In this document: positions 32,331 through 45,843 of the stretch, piece by piece
How positions within the stretch are numbered: position 1 is the first letter of the stretch
Layout: each line of letters starts with the position of its first letter
Source of the DNA: Agapanthus africanus
Lineage: Eukaryota; Streptophyta; Magnoliopsida; Asparagales; Amaryllidaceae
Direction of reading: 5' to 3'
Length of the DNA: 64,000 nucleotides
Assembly: GCA_030015575.1 (NCBI GenBank)
Contig: JASDDO010000016.1
Span: 179,984,815-180,048,814 of the forward strand
Position numbers and translations under genes: made by a program
The notes under the pieces: generated by a model
The model's input: the letters and a program-made list of their open reading frames with translations, nothing else
Databases searched by the model: none
Told to the model about the DNA's origin: nothing

Positions 32331-35300
32331 ACGAAAACACTCAGCGTGCGCTTTTACAAGATTAGATTGGTTATCAATTTATCTAATCAGGATGTCTCCC
32401 ACTGTTTTAGTCAAATCTTTCTTCAAACCCCAAAAGGAAAGACTACCCGGGATTAATTACACTATACAAGTTCGCCAATTTTTCAGCCAGGCCAGTGCCG
32501 GTACTTTGAGGGAGGTTCCCCGCGCTTTCGCACGGACCTAACTAAAATAAACCTCATTTTCCTAGGGGCGTAACCCCGTTGACACCTTTCTAGACACCTA
32601 CTTGATCAGCTAATTGTAATATGTAAAACTCTCCCAGGGGTAACTCTTACTCGCAGCGGGTATCGGGATCCAACTATCTCATAGAAGGTATGCAATCTCA
32701 TTGCAAATTTCAACACTTGAAATTCCCAATAATATTTTATCCCTAGTGACTTATGACCTTAACTATGGTCAACAAATCATAAGCACTAGTCAAGTTCTAC
32801 CCGTCATTTCTTGATTAATTAGACCCACCCACATGACCCTTAACTAAGGTCAACAAAGTCGCATGACTGTCCTAACTAATCGCATCATATGCTATATAGG
32901 AAGACATCAGTTAGCTACCGTACACTGTGCCTTAACTAAGGTCAACAAACACAGCACGAATACTAAGTACCCTACTTCCTAAAATGACAGAGGGTTACGA
33001 CAGGTTTTTAAGAAAACCTTTTGCGTAATGAACTTGATATCGTTGTAGAATTGAGTGATTTTAAAAGGAATGTTTTTGAGGCCTTTTCTAGTTTTGCTAA
33101 AGAGGTCACTCCCGGTGAAAGGATCGTCGGTTCTTTCCTTATTGAATAAGGTGCAGGATATTTCACAAATATCACTATGCAAAGCAAAAACTATATAAGC
33201 AATCAAAAGACAAACCGTGTTTATAGAATCTGCCAGTTTCTCTAAAGAGGTCACTCCCGGTGAAGGGATCTCGGCTCTTTCCTTATCGAATAAGGTGCTG
33301 GATGTTCTACAAGGAACACCGCTATGCAAAGCAAGAACTAGAGCTACCTATTTTTGAGATAAGTTTCTACAACATCTTTAGGTTTCTTTTAGTTTTCATT
33401 AATCTCATTAATGAAGTCCCATTTTATTATGCTTCACAAGCATCACTTTTGAAACGAAATCTGCAATATAACATATATCTCATATATATAATATAAACAT
33501 TTGTCTCAAGCAGTAATATGATCTCATCACAGAATATTTCAGCAGAAGAACATATATGAAATATTGGATATACTAGGAGGTCCGTGTTTTTAATACGAGC
33601 CTGTATAAAACACGGATTCCACGGTCGCGATGAATAGCCAAACCCACATCCCTAGACCCCTACGAGAGCGGCAAGCAACACTGCCAATTCTAGGGTTAGG
33701 AGACCCAGTCTCGACCCCTCGAGATAGTCTCCCACTGGACGCTAGAACCCAGTTACTTGTGCTCCCCGCCTTGGGTCTACCTAATGCGGAAAAGTAAATA
33801 ATATACAATGGTGACATCATCCTCAGCCCGGAAGTGCCCTAATAAAAGAATATTACATACATATGAATTTTACATGAATGAAAAAGAAAAACTCTCATCT
33901 TACATAAAACCCCCGGCTATTCAGAACACGACGATCCAATATAACATATCACAGCAACACATAATATCTCATATCATCAACGTAAGCAAGCATGCGTATC
34001 CCGATTGTCGTTGATGTATAGCAACAAAGCCGGTGATACACCACATACTACGCTTACGGTCATAGAAAAGAAAGTGTAAAACTACAACAATTGGAATCCG
34101 CAACCTCCTTAGACATCTCATGCCTAACCAAATGAATTCCTTAGACATCGCATGCCTAACAATTATAAACCCCGCATTTTAGTCTCATTATCGAAAACTC
34201 TTTTCAATATCAAGTCGGGCAATTCAACAAGATTCCCGACATCCTGATCGAATGCTCGTCGCAAACTTTAGTAGACGGCCGCACCCCCGGATGCTGTCGA
34301 CGAACTGCACTAAGGCGGAACACCGCTGCCGCGAGCACCCAAACGGATGCTTTTGGCGACGGGGTACTCCTACAGTCACTCGGTTGTGGCTATGGGGCGT
34401 GGCTGCCAATAAAGTTTACCCGGCGAGTATCCGCGTACGCTACGTGATTGCGACGGACTTTTAATCGCATCAAAATCCCGTGGCAACTGATCATCTGAGA
34501 CTAAACTGCTAGATTTATAACATTCAAATTACTTATCTCATAACTACTTGTGGATTCCAAATATTGTATCACATTCCAGATAAAAAAGACAGTGTTAAAC
34601 TTTCCGATCGAATAATCAAACACCCAAGATTTCCCTAATAGCTCAACACTTGAGTGGAGTTCAAAAAATATCCATCACATGCCACAGTACCAATGGTCCA
34701 GCCGTAGAAGGGTCAAGCCAACGCCTCAAATGTGGCAACGCCGTACTGCCCCAAACCCTAAGGTTCAAAGGCGGTTCAGACGGTCACATAATCGAGTTAA
34801 GGTTTGTGTTCTTCTAGAGGGTCCACCGCGTTACTTGCATGATTTTCAGGAAGTTTCAAACTTGAGAAAAAATTCAACTTTTGAAAAAAATTCCGACGAG
34901 GGAAAGTGAGTTATTGATATCCGTTTGAACTTTTTAACACGTTCTAAAATTACCCTTTAAAAAAATAAACGAAGTTAAATTATCCGATCGAATCAACGAG
35001 TCCCCAATACAACCCAGAAAACTCAACACTTGAGTAAATTAAAAATTCTCAGAAACATCAAGAAGTACCTACGCATTTTACTGTTCAAAACCCAAACCCT
35101 GACTCTACTGTTTGGCCGCGGAACCGCCGCGCAAGCCATGGTACGGCCGCGGTTCCGCGGCGCTTTAATATTGTTAGGGTCTCGTTTTTCACAGTAATTC
35201 CTAAAATACCCTGCTGATTTTTCTGAGTATTTTTAATATGAAAAAATCAACATTTTTGAAAATTTTCCAAAAACTAGGGTTATGTATTCGAAGTTCGATC

Positions 35301-35342
35301 GGACTTTAAATTTTGCCTAGACTTCGCCTAAAGCTTTAGCTT
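32331..35342 (-). other. Structured leader of element E
   Basis: No gag is found. It contains three hairpins with the core CCTTAACTAAGGTCAACAAA (32757-32776, 32838-32857, 32930-32949), two stem-loop modules (33090-33190, 33235-33330), a nested hairpin (about 33700-33735) and a GC-rich hairpin (35115-35163). Confidence 0.7.
35115..35163 (-). repeat. GC-rich hairpin about 200 nt after the PBS (E)
   Basis: GCCGCGGAACCGC on the left pairs with GCGGTTCCGCGGC on the right around a CAAGCCATGG-type loop. It is equivalent to 3941-3985 of A. Confidence 0.65.
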
Positions 35343-35356
35343 GGCTCTGAAACCAC
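35343..35356 (-). promoter_or_regulatory. Primer-binding site of element E
   Basis: On the minus strand this reads GTGGTTTCAGAGCC, the Met-tRNA PBS with one mismatch, next to the LTR. Confidence 0.8.
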
Positions 35357-37443
35357 TGTAGGGTAACTAGGCACACTAATAAGGTTCTACAAGGCATCAA
35401 CCATGCCCGATTAAAAAATTAGCCGTGCCGAACAACCCTAAACAAGATCTTTAAACTAGAGATTAGGCGAAACAAAGCATGTTAAACTCTTTAACATCTA
35501 AGAGTTTGGGATTACAACCTTTGTAGTCCGGTCCTTCACTTCATAAGCTCCATGTTGAGGTCCCTTCGCTGCGAACATCAAATTCCGGACTCTCGAGAGG
35601 CTCAACGAAAACAATGATGCAAACTTGCTTCCGATCTTCGATAACTAAGATGATCTACCTTGAAGTTTCTTAAACACAAGCTCTCACTCACAAATGAAGT
35701 GAACACCCTAGTCTAAATGGCTAGGATAGATTAGGATGATGAAGTAGGAATTTAGCTCTATTTTATTTTCATAATCTCACCCATTTTCATCACAAGAATC
35801 AAAACTAGAAAGCTTTGCAAGAAGGAAGAAGAAGATGAACAATGAATAATCCTTTTGTGATGAATAATGAAAATGATAATATCATTACAAATGTAACCAT
35901 GGTCAACCATGACAAGGATAACCCATGTAGATATTTAACTAGGGCTAAGGGTTTTGGGTTGGGTTAAGAATGAGTCACTAAAAATATTTTAGCACAAAAC
36001 AAAAGAAAACCTTCTAGAAGGTTCATGAAAGAACTAACTCAATTCAAACCCTAACCTTGTTTAATCTCCACTAAACATGTTGCATTAGTAATCATATCAT
36101 GTTACAATAGTATATATCACATATATAATATATATTTGTAACAAAAGAAAATAATACAATTAACATATATCGCATATATATCAATGTATTACCCGGTGAG
36201 AAAATGAATCAATAAAGCGAGCCAATATTAGAAAATGTAATTCAATATATCATATATATTATTATACATTAAATTATCGAATCAACACTTGATCCGACAA
36301 TCCGGCTATATCGAATATAACCGACTAATATATCATGTACCGATTCATCGAACCAACACTTGATCCGATGATCCGGCTCATATCAAAATAACGCGAGAAT
36401 ATAATACGGTATCTCATATCACAATATCCTAGGTCCTGCACATATCACATATATGCCCCTACTCCGTTTTTCCTGATCCAAGAAACCTTTGTGTAGGACT
36501 CTAAAGAATCGTCAATACGCCGGCAGTAGGTGATGATCATATCAAACACCCACAAGCTGCAAGCGGTCAGCTAAACGTAACAGCCACCCAGGTATTGAAT
36601 GCTCAGAAGATCAACAAGCAAGCATGTACTTTCTCCTGCGAATCCAGACAGTAACACTCCCGTACAGTCTGGTCTCTTCGTCTGATATGTCGCATATCTC
36701 GCCTAGGGGTGGTAAACGTCAGACCCCAGTAGCTTGATAAGTCATGTCGATATGAGGTCTATAACAGTTTGAGAAACTACTGATAACACTTACCAGTAAA
36801 TCTCAGCAACCCTGGCCAGGGATTTCCAGTTATAGCCAATCGAACACAGCACAACATCAACTCCCTATACCGGGAGAGACGAATCCCCTCCTATCGCTCA
36901 TTGCCTCCATGTGATTCGGGACTGTACCCAAAAGCCACCTTTTTGCATGCCCTCTTAGACATGGTATGATGGAAATCAAAGCACAGTGGGAATCATACAA
37001 GACTCTATGACGATCTCGGGTCTACAGACCAACCTGTAGCAGTGTCACCAGAGAACTGCCATCTGACGTGAGGTATAATACCATCTGGGAGTTCTCGGCG
37101 AGTCCGTCCAGTGTACCCAGTCTCTACTGAGCACCCGTATACCTTCTCTGATGTCAAACACCAATGGATATGAGATCATCCATCGCCCATCATATGGGTC
37201 AAGAAGCGCATACGCTAGTCTACTCTGGAGTATCGATGCCCTGTCTCGGTACTCCCACGACTAGGAACATTTGAAGCATGTACTTGGCAACTACACTGTC
37301 CTCACTTGTATGATCTGCATCATAGTCCTGATAATCAAGTACTCATCGTAAGGGCTTTATCAACATGTAACATAGAGACAATAAGAGTACATGTTAAGAT
37401 AATGTGTAACCAGATAGCATATTATCATGTCGAGCAAGAAAGT
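35357..37443 (-). repeat. 5' LTR of element E, main part
   Basis: TGTAGGGTAAC start. It is interrupted 82 bp before its end by element H, and the remainder is at 58479-58560. Confidence 0.92.
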
Positions 37444-39632
37444 TGTAGGGTTACTAGGCACTCTAATAAGGTTCTACAAGGCATCAACCATGCCCGGTTA
37501 AAATTTTAGCCGTGCCGAACAACCTTAAACAAGATCTTTGCTAGACTATTAGGCGAAAACAAGCATGTTAAACACATTAACAGTAAGTGAATACGAAATA
37601 CAACCTTTGTAGATCGGTCCTTCACTTCTTATGCTCCTTATAGTAGTCCCTTCGCTGCGATCATCGTGCTCTTGGACTCTCGGACGGCTCCATGAGAAGA
37701 TAGCAATGGTATTGCTTGAAGTCTTCGAGGCCAAAGATGATCTACGTCGAGGGAATACGAACTCAAGCTTCCACTTCACCAAAATGAAGCAAACACTTTA
37801 TACTAAAGTGCTAGTCTAGTAGAGCATGATGAAATAGGAAATGGGTACACTTTAGAATTTCTTTTCTCACTGTATTTCTCTCTCTTTATCAAACCCTAGC
37901 AAGCATTTGAAGGAGGAAGAAGATGAGCTCAAAATGAGAATGAAAAACTAATCAAGAGAGAGAGAGAGAGCTAACCATGGGTGAGTGGGTATCATATACT
38001 AACTCATGTAGAGACATAACCATGGCTTCATTAAGTTAATTAATATCTCAAGTAATCCAAAACTAGTAGACTAAGTCAATGCAACCCTAAGCTTCATGAA
38101 GTTTCATGCATGTGAGCTCATCATCCACTAATTTTAGAATTACTTTAAATATTAAAAACCTAACACTATAATTAGTATGGTATAAGTCTTATACACCCAT
38201 GTAAGTTGTATCAACAACCATGATACATAATGAACACAAATAAATATATATCACATATATATTAAGTTGTGCACAAGTGAGAAAAACAAATGCTTAAGTG
38301 AACCAATGTTAGTTAATGTAAATTAGTATATCATATATACAAATATACACTAAATTATTAAATCAACACTTGACTTAATAATCTGGTTATATCACATATA
38401 ACCCACTAACATCCAATGTATCGACTTATCGAATCAACCCTTGATTCGATAACCTGGTTATATCGCATATAACCGATCGATACAATCATCGCGAGAATTG
38501 AATACGGTATCACATACTCGCATTATTCTCGGTCCCGCACATATCACATATGCGCTCCTATTTCGTTTTTCCTAAGCCTGTAAAACTTCTATGTAGGACT
38601 CTAAAGACTCGTCAATACGCCGGCAGTAGGTGATGATCATATCAAGCACCCACAAGCCGTCGGCGGTACTAGCTGGACGTAACGGCTATCCGGGTATTGA
38701 GCAATCAGAAGATCAGCAAGCAAGCCTGCTCCAACTCCTGCAAAAATCCTGACAGTGACACTACCGTACAGTCCGGTCTCCTCGTCTGATATATCGCATA
38801 TCAAGTCTAGGGGTGGTAAACGTCAGACCCCAATAACCGATAAGTCATGCCGATATGAGGCTCATAACGGGTCGAGAAACTACTGATAACACTTACCAGT
38901 ATATCTCTAAACCAGCCCTGGCCAGGGACTTCCCTGTTATGGTCAATCGAGCATAGCGCAACATCAACCCCCAATACCGAGAGAGACGAATACCCCTCCT
39001 ATCGCTCATTGCCTCCATGTGACTCGGGACTGTACCCAAAAACCACCGTTTTGCACGCCCTCTTGGACGTAGTAAGGTGGAAATCAAAGCACAGTGGGAA
39101 TCACACAAGACTCTATGATGATCTCGGGTCTACAGACTAACTTGTACCAGTGTCACCAGAGAACTGCCATCTGACGTAAGGTATAATACCATCTGGGAGT
39201 TCTCGGCGAGTCCGTCCAGTGTACCCAGTCTCCATTGAGCACCCGTATATCATCTCTGATGTCAAACACCAATGTATATGGGATCATCCATCGCCCATCT
39301 ACATGGGTCGAGAAGTTATACGCTAGTCTACTCTGGTATATCGATGCCCCATCTCGATACACCTACGACTAGGGACCTTGAAGGATGTACTTATGGACTA
39401 CCATGTCCCCACTAGTATGATCCGCATCATAGTCCAGGTAGTCAAGTACACATCCTAAGGGCTTTACCAACATGTAACAGAGAGACAATCAGTATACACG
39501 TTAAGGTAAAGAGTAACCAGATAGCATACTATCATGTCGAGCAAGAAAGTCCTCCCTATATATGTCCAAGCATCCACTATGATATACATCTCATGTATAG
39601 TAATGGCCTTTAGGGCATAAATATAACTAACA
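37444..39632 (-). repeat. 3' LTR of element H
   Basis: 2189 bp, TGTAGGGTTAC to ATAACTAACA. It holds a three-unit heat-shock-like site (38093-38105), CCCTGGCCAGGG (38916-38927) and a GA run near 37956-37970. Confidence 0.92.
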
Positions 39633-39648
39633 ATCTCCCACTTGCACT
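39633..39648 (-). promoter_or_regulatory. Polypurine tract of element H
   Basis: ATCTCCCACTTGCACT complement form, abutting the LTR. Confidence 0.85.
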
Positions 39649-42510
39649 AGGGCCATCTGATAAAAGTGGTTGTAGTATCTCATACTCAACCATCCCATAA
39701 AAGTCTCTCTCTGGGAAAAGGCCTTTGTGAGTGGATCCGCCGTGTTGTCCTCTGAGTCTACTCTCCTGACCTCGATCCCCTGGAGATCCACCATCTCCAT
39801 GATCAGGTGACACTGCCTTAGAATATGTCTGGATCACTGATGGGACGGGCGTTCCTAGGCATAAGCCACAACTCCATTGTCTTACAATGGTAGGAACGAA
39901 GTTCATCTCATGAACTAATATACACCCAGACTGCCTCTTTGGTAGTATCTTTGGTAGCGATGTATCTAGCCTTTATCGTCTAGTATGCCACGGTATCTTT
40001 CTTGGAACTCTTCCAACATACCGTCCCTCCACTGAGGGTAAAGACAATGCCTGCGACTGACATTCAGTCGTCCTTATCACCCTGGAACCTTTCCAGTGAT
40101 TCTCCCTAGGATCGTTTGATACCATCTCACTACAACTAGTGAGTATCCAAACATCCAATTAGATCTATCTCATAGATCCAAAACCCAGGATTTAGTAGGT
40201 ATCACTTTGATCCTATATGTAGAATCCTTGTGATAAGCGGAGATTGACCGAGCGTAGCATAGGAAACTCCTTTCCTATCAAGAGTATGTTATCCACGTAC
40301 TCTACGAGGATCTCCACCATACTCTCTACTACCTTTTTGCATATACAAGGTTCATCTACCATTTTGATGATGTCAAACACTTTGACTAACTCATCAAAAC
40401 AGATGTTCCAACTCCGCGATGCCTGCTTTATCACATAAAACATCTTGCACACGTTTCCGCTGCTCCCATTATCTACGAAGCCCTCTGGCTGTGTACTTAT
40501 AGACGCTCTATTCCAAATCTTCATTTAGGAAAGTAGTCATGACACCCAACCGCCAGATATCGTAGTCATGGTATGTAGCCGTGGCAAGTAGAATCTGGAT
40601 GGACTTAAGCATAGCTTTGAAAGTCTCAACCTTTCCATGTACACCAAGTAATCTTCTCAAGATATACTTGCTCCTGATGGGGATTTAACCCTTCAAATAA
40701 AGCAACCAAAGTCCATACTTTGTTGGTGTATAAGGATTCCATCTCAGATCGTTAAGCATCCAGCCATTCTTACAGAGTCCCACTCCTGATGGCCAGCTCG
40801 AAACTAGTTGGGTCATCATCTCATAATGCAATCCTCACTCCCACTGTCATAGAGAAACTGAAGTATCTCTCAGGTGGGTGAGGAACCCTACTAGATCGGC
40901 GGAGAGGCTGAGGTTTGTTGGAAACTATTGAATCCTTTGGTTCTACCAAATCATCAGCTGAAGTTTGTATAGCTGGAACTCTTTCCAGTTCTACCTTATG
41001 ACCATTAATTTCTTCACAAGAAATTCTCTTTCACAAAGGTGGCATGTTGAGAAACAAAACATCTTTTGTTCCTCGGTTAGGTAGAAGATATTCCCTTGCG
41101 AATGCTTGGGATATCCAACAAACTTCTACAGAACTGACTTTGCCTCTAGCTTGTCCGGATTATGCTTTTAGACATAGGCTAGACAACCCCAAATCTTAAC
41201 AAACTTAAGATATGGGCTCTTCTCTTTCCATATCTCATATGAAGTGGTAGGCAACTGATCTGATCGGAACCCTATTCAATAGGTATGCAACTTCTCCAGT
41301 GCATAACTCCCAAAAGGAAATAGGTAACTCAGTAGTACTTATCATAGAGCACACCTTATCACATAGGGTGTGATTGCTCCGCCCCGATACACCGACGTGC
41401 TGTGGTGTATACGGAGGAGTAATGCTGAGAGAGAATCTCATTCTCCTTTAGAATAATCCAGGAATTCCGTGCTCAAGTATTCTCCTTCTTGATCACATCA
41501 AAAGACATAATACTTATACCCGTTTTGGTTCTCTACTTTCTAACTTATATTCTGTGAATATCTCAAAAGCTTCGGACTTGTGTTTCAACAGGAACATATG
41601 TCTGAATCTTGAGAGATCAATAGAGAACGTAATGAAGTACAAAGAACCAGTCTTGGCATGTGTAGACAGGGGACCTTCATGCATCAACATGTATCATCCC
41701 AAGAGTTCACTAACACTTTCTCTGTTTCCTATAAACAGAGCTATAGTCATCTTATCTCTGTGACATGACCGGCAAGTTTCACAATGTGTAAATTCAAACT
41801 ATTTTAAATATGCATATATATGTAACTTCAGCTAGTCGGGTCACATTGATATGACCTAGTCTACAATACCTCAAGAAGGATTCGTTCATTTCTAAACTCT
41901 TCCTCTTGTGTGTGTTCTGTATACTAAGAACTGTAGTTTGATTTAGAACGTCAATGCTTTTAGATAACGTGCCTAAAACGATCAACTCTTGATATAGGAA
42001 ATGTTCAAAACATTATCCAACAATAAAAAATTATATCCTTCTTTACTAATAAAGAGACTGATATGATGTTGTATATCAGGTTCGGTATCTAATGACATTC
42101 ATTCAGAATCAATGTATTCTGGTAATACAGGGTGATAACTACCAACAGACTTGGCTGCAACACTTGCACCGTTTCTATCTCATGAAACTTATCACCCGTT
42201 CTCAGTTCTTTACCTATCTGTAGCCCATGTAACAAATTACATATGTGGGATCTTGATCCGGTATCTCATACCCAGGACGTAAAGGATACTGAGAAACAGT
42301 TCTCTGTAATGAACACACCCGAAGATGATGCATCAACATGCACTTTCTTCGTTTGGGCAGCACGGGAATTCTGGTAATCCCCTATTTCCTGCTCGGTCTT
42401 ATAACAGTTATAAGTTGGAGCAGGACCAACGTTCCCCAGCTAAGTATAACAAGCGGGTTCTGACAAAACATCCGTATTATTATCTTGATTAAAGCGTGAT
42501 ATGGTCGCCA
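39649..42510 (-). pseudogene. Decayed copia pol of element H
   Basis: All domains are present in minus-strand order but broken. The RT piece at 40213-40524 has EYVDNILLIGKEF, so the second catalytic Asp is Asn. The same 69-bp RT deletion as in E lies at about 40612. The integrase piece at 41235-41441 reads PPYTPQHVGVSGRSNH with Gly for the catalytic Glu. The pre-integrase piece is at 41794-41985. The protease keeps DTG near 42255, but a stop precedes it. Confidence 0.88.
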
Positions 42511-45500
42511 TCTGGAGAGAGAGAGAAGAAAACACTCAGCGTATGCTCTTGCAAGATGAGATTGGTTATTATTTTATCTAATCAGGATAGCTCCCACTGT
42601 TTTTATCAAATCTTCCTTCAAACCCTAAAAGGAAAGACTAGCCGGGATTAATTACACCCTACAACTTCGCCAATCTTTCAGCCAGTCCAGTGTCAGTACT
42701 TTGAGGGAGGTTCCCCGTGCTTTCGCACGGACCAAATTAAAGTAAACCTCGTTTTCCCAGAGGCGTAACCCCGTTGGCACCTTTCTAGACACCTACTTGA
42801 TCGGCTAATTGTAATGTGTAAAACTCTCCCAGGAGTAATAATTACTCTCAGTGGGTATCGAGATCCAACTATCTCATAGAAGGTATGCAATCTCATTGCA
42901 AATTTCAACACTTGATATTCCCGATAATATTTTGCCCCAAACGATCTATTACCTTGACAAGGTCAACAAACCATAGACCGTAAGTCAAGTTCAACCCGTC
43001 ATTTCTTGATTGAATTAAACCCACCCGCATGACCCTTGACAAGGTCAACAAGGCCGTACGACTACCCTTATCCAATCTGCATCATATGCATAAGCAAATA
43101 AATACTGGTCAGCTACCGCACACTGCGTCTTGACAAGGTCAACAAACGCAGCACGAATACTAAGCATGACTTATCTGAAATGACGGAGGGCTACGACAGG
43201 TTTTTCTGAAAACCTATTGCGTAATGAACTTGATATCGTTGTAGAATCGAGTGAATTTAGAAATGGAGTGATTTTGAGGCTTTCATTAGTTTTTCTAAAG
43301 AGGTCACTCCCGGTGAAGGGATCTCGGCTCTTTCCTCATCGAATAAGGTGCAGGATATATCATATATATCACTATGCAAAGCAAAAACTCCAAAAGCAAT
43401 CAAAAGACAAACCGAGTGTTATAGCATCTGCCAGTTTTGCTAAAGAGATCACTCTCGGTGAAGGGATCTCGGCTCTTTCCTCATCGAATAAGGTGCAGGA
43501 TATATCATATATATCGCTATGCTAAGCAAAAACTGTAGCTACTCTTTTTGAAAATTTGATTCTACAACATCTTTTAGGTTTCTTTTCTTTCATTAATCAC
43601 ATTAATGAAGTCACATCATTTAAGTCACCTAAACGTCACAGATAAATACGACGTACGCTTATGCCATCCGCATTCGCCTCGATGTCCCCTCGTGCACCGT
43701 TAGGTTAGGTAACTAACGGCAGAGCGGGGCAGGGCTGGCGCGGGTGTAAAACATAAGTAACGTCTATATAATATATCATATATACTATATACAGTATTTA
43801 TCACAACATATCAAATGATCACATCACAGATATCGCAACAGAAGAAACATATGAAACATTCGATATACTAGGACGTCCGTGTTTTATTTTGAGCCTCTAT
43901 AAAACACGGATTCCACGGTCGCGATGAATAGCCAAACCCACACCCCTAGACCCCTATGAGAGCGGCAAGCAACCCTACCAATTCTAGAGTTAGGAGACCC
44001 GGACTCGACTCCTCGAGTTGGTCTCCCACTGGACTCTAAAACCCGATTACTTGTGCTCTCCTCCTTGGGTCTATCCTAATGCTGAAAAGTAAATAATATA
44101 CAAATGGTGATATCAACCTCATCCCGGAAGTTCCCCAATAAAAGAATATTACATACAATGAATTTTACATGAATGAAAATAAAAACCCTCATCTCACATA
44201 AAACCCCCGGCTATTCAGAACGCGACGATCCAATATAACATATCTAGTAACACATAACATCACATGTCATCAACGTAAGTAAATATGCGCATCCCAATTG
44301 TCGTTGACATATAGCAACGAAACTGGCGATAACACATATTACACTTTCGGTCGCAGAAAAGAAAGTGTAAAACTACAACAGTTGGAATCCGCAACCTCCT
44401 TAGACATCTTATGCCTAACCAAATGAATTCCTTAGACATCGCATGCCTAACAATTATAAACCCCGCATTTTAGTCTCTATATCGAAAACACTTTTCAATA
44501 TCTAGTCGGGAAATTCAACAAGTTTCCCGACATGCTGATCGAATGCTCATCGCAAACTTTAGTAGACGGCCGTACCCTCGGATGCCGTCGACGAAGTGCA
44601 CTAAGGTGGAACACCGCTGCCGCGAGCACCCAAACGGATGCTTTTGGCGACGGGGTTCTCCTACAGTCACTTGGTCGGGGCTTTGGGGTGTGGTTGTCTA
44701 TTAAGTTTACCCGGCGAGTATCCGCGTACGCTACGTGATTGCAACGGACTTTTGATCGCATCAAAATCCCGTGGCAACCGATCATTTGAGACTAAACTGC
44801 TATGTTTATAACATTCAAATTAGTTATCTCATAACTACTTGTGGATTCCAAATATTGTATCACATTCCCGATAAATAGACAATGTTAAACTTTCCGATCG
44901 AATGATCATACACCCAAGTTTTCCCAAATAGTTCTCAACACTTGAGGGGAGTTTAAAAACATCCATCACATGCCACAGAACTAATGGTCCAGTCGTAGAA
45001 GGGTCAAGCCAACGCCCCACATGTGGCAACGCCGTACTGCCCCAAACCCTAAGGTTCAAAAGGCAGTTCAAGACGGTCACATCATCGAGTTAAGGTTTGT
45101 TGTCTTCTAGAGGGTCCATTGCGTAACTTGCACGATTTAGACGTTCTTAAACTACGGAAAATCCAACACTTGGAAATTTTCCGGGAGTGGAAAAAGTGAG
45201 TTATTGATATCCGTTCGAACTTTTTAATACTTTCTAAATTATCCGGAAAAAGCACGAAATTAAATTTTCCGATCGAATCAACGAATACAAAATAATCCCC
45301 AGAACACTCAACACTTGAGTCAGATTAAAAATACCCAGAAACATGCAGGAATAGAAACGGATATTACTGCATAAAGAACCGTCCCCAATACGCTGTTCCT
45401 GCCGCGGAACCGCCGCCACAAGTAGCTTATTGCCGCGGTTCCGCGGCTATATAGATGAATTAGGGGCTCATTTTTCATGGTAATCCTTAGAATTGCCTGC

Positions 45501-45632
45501 TGATGTTTTTAAGTATTTTTAATACAGAAAAATCACAGTTTTTTAAAAATGTCAAGAGAGGGGTTCAAATCGTCGTTTCGTGGTTCGTTCGGAGTTTTAA
45601 CTTCGTATACACGTCACCTAATGCTCTAGCTA
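42511..45632 (-). other. Structured leader of element H
   Basis: No gag is found. It contains three hairpin cores (about 42952, 43033 and 43128) of the type CCTTGACAAGGTCAACAAA and two stem-loop modules (43290-43390, 43437-43530) with GATATAT/ATATATC stems. It also has a nested hairpin near 44000-44035, the conserved 9-codon ORF (about 45109-45138) and a GC-rich hairpin (45401-45447). Confidence 0.7.
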
Positions 45633-45646
45633 GGCTCCGATACCAC
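45633..45646 (-). promoter_or_regulatory. Primer-binding site of element H
   Basis: On the minus strand this reads GTGGTATCGGAGCC, one mismatch from the Met-tRNA PBS. Confidence 0.85.
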
Positions 45647-45843
45647 TGCAGGGTTACTAGGCACTCTAATAAGGTTCTACAAGGCATCAACCATGCCCGG
45701 TTAAAATTTTAGCCGTGCCGAACAACCCTAAACAAGATCTTTGCTAGACTATTAGGCGAAAACAAGCTTGTTAAACACATTAACACTAAGTGAATACGAA
45801 ATACAACCTTTGTAGATTGGTCCTTCACTTCTTATGCTCCTTG
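45647..45843 (-). repeat. 5' LTR of element H, first part
   Basis: TGCAGGGTTAC start. It matches the first 197 bp of 37444 onward and is then interrupted by element I. The TSD CCTTG is at 45839-45843. Confidence 0.9.
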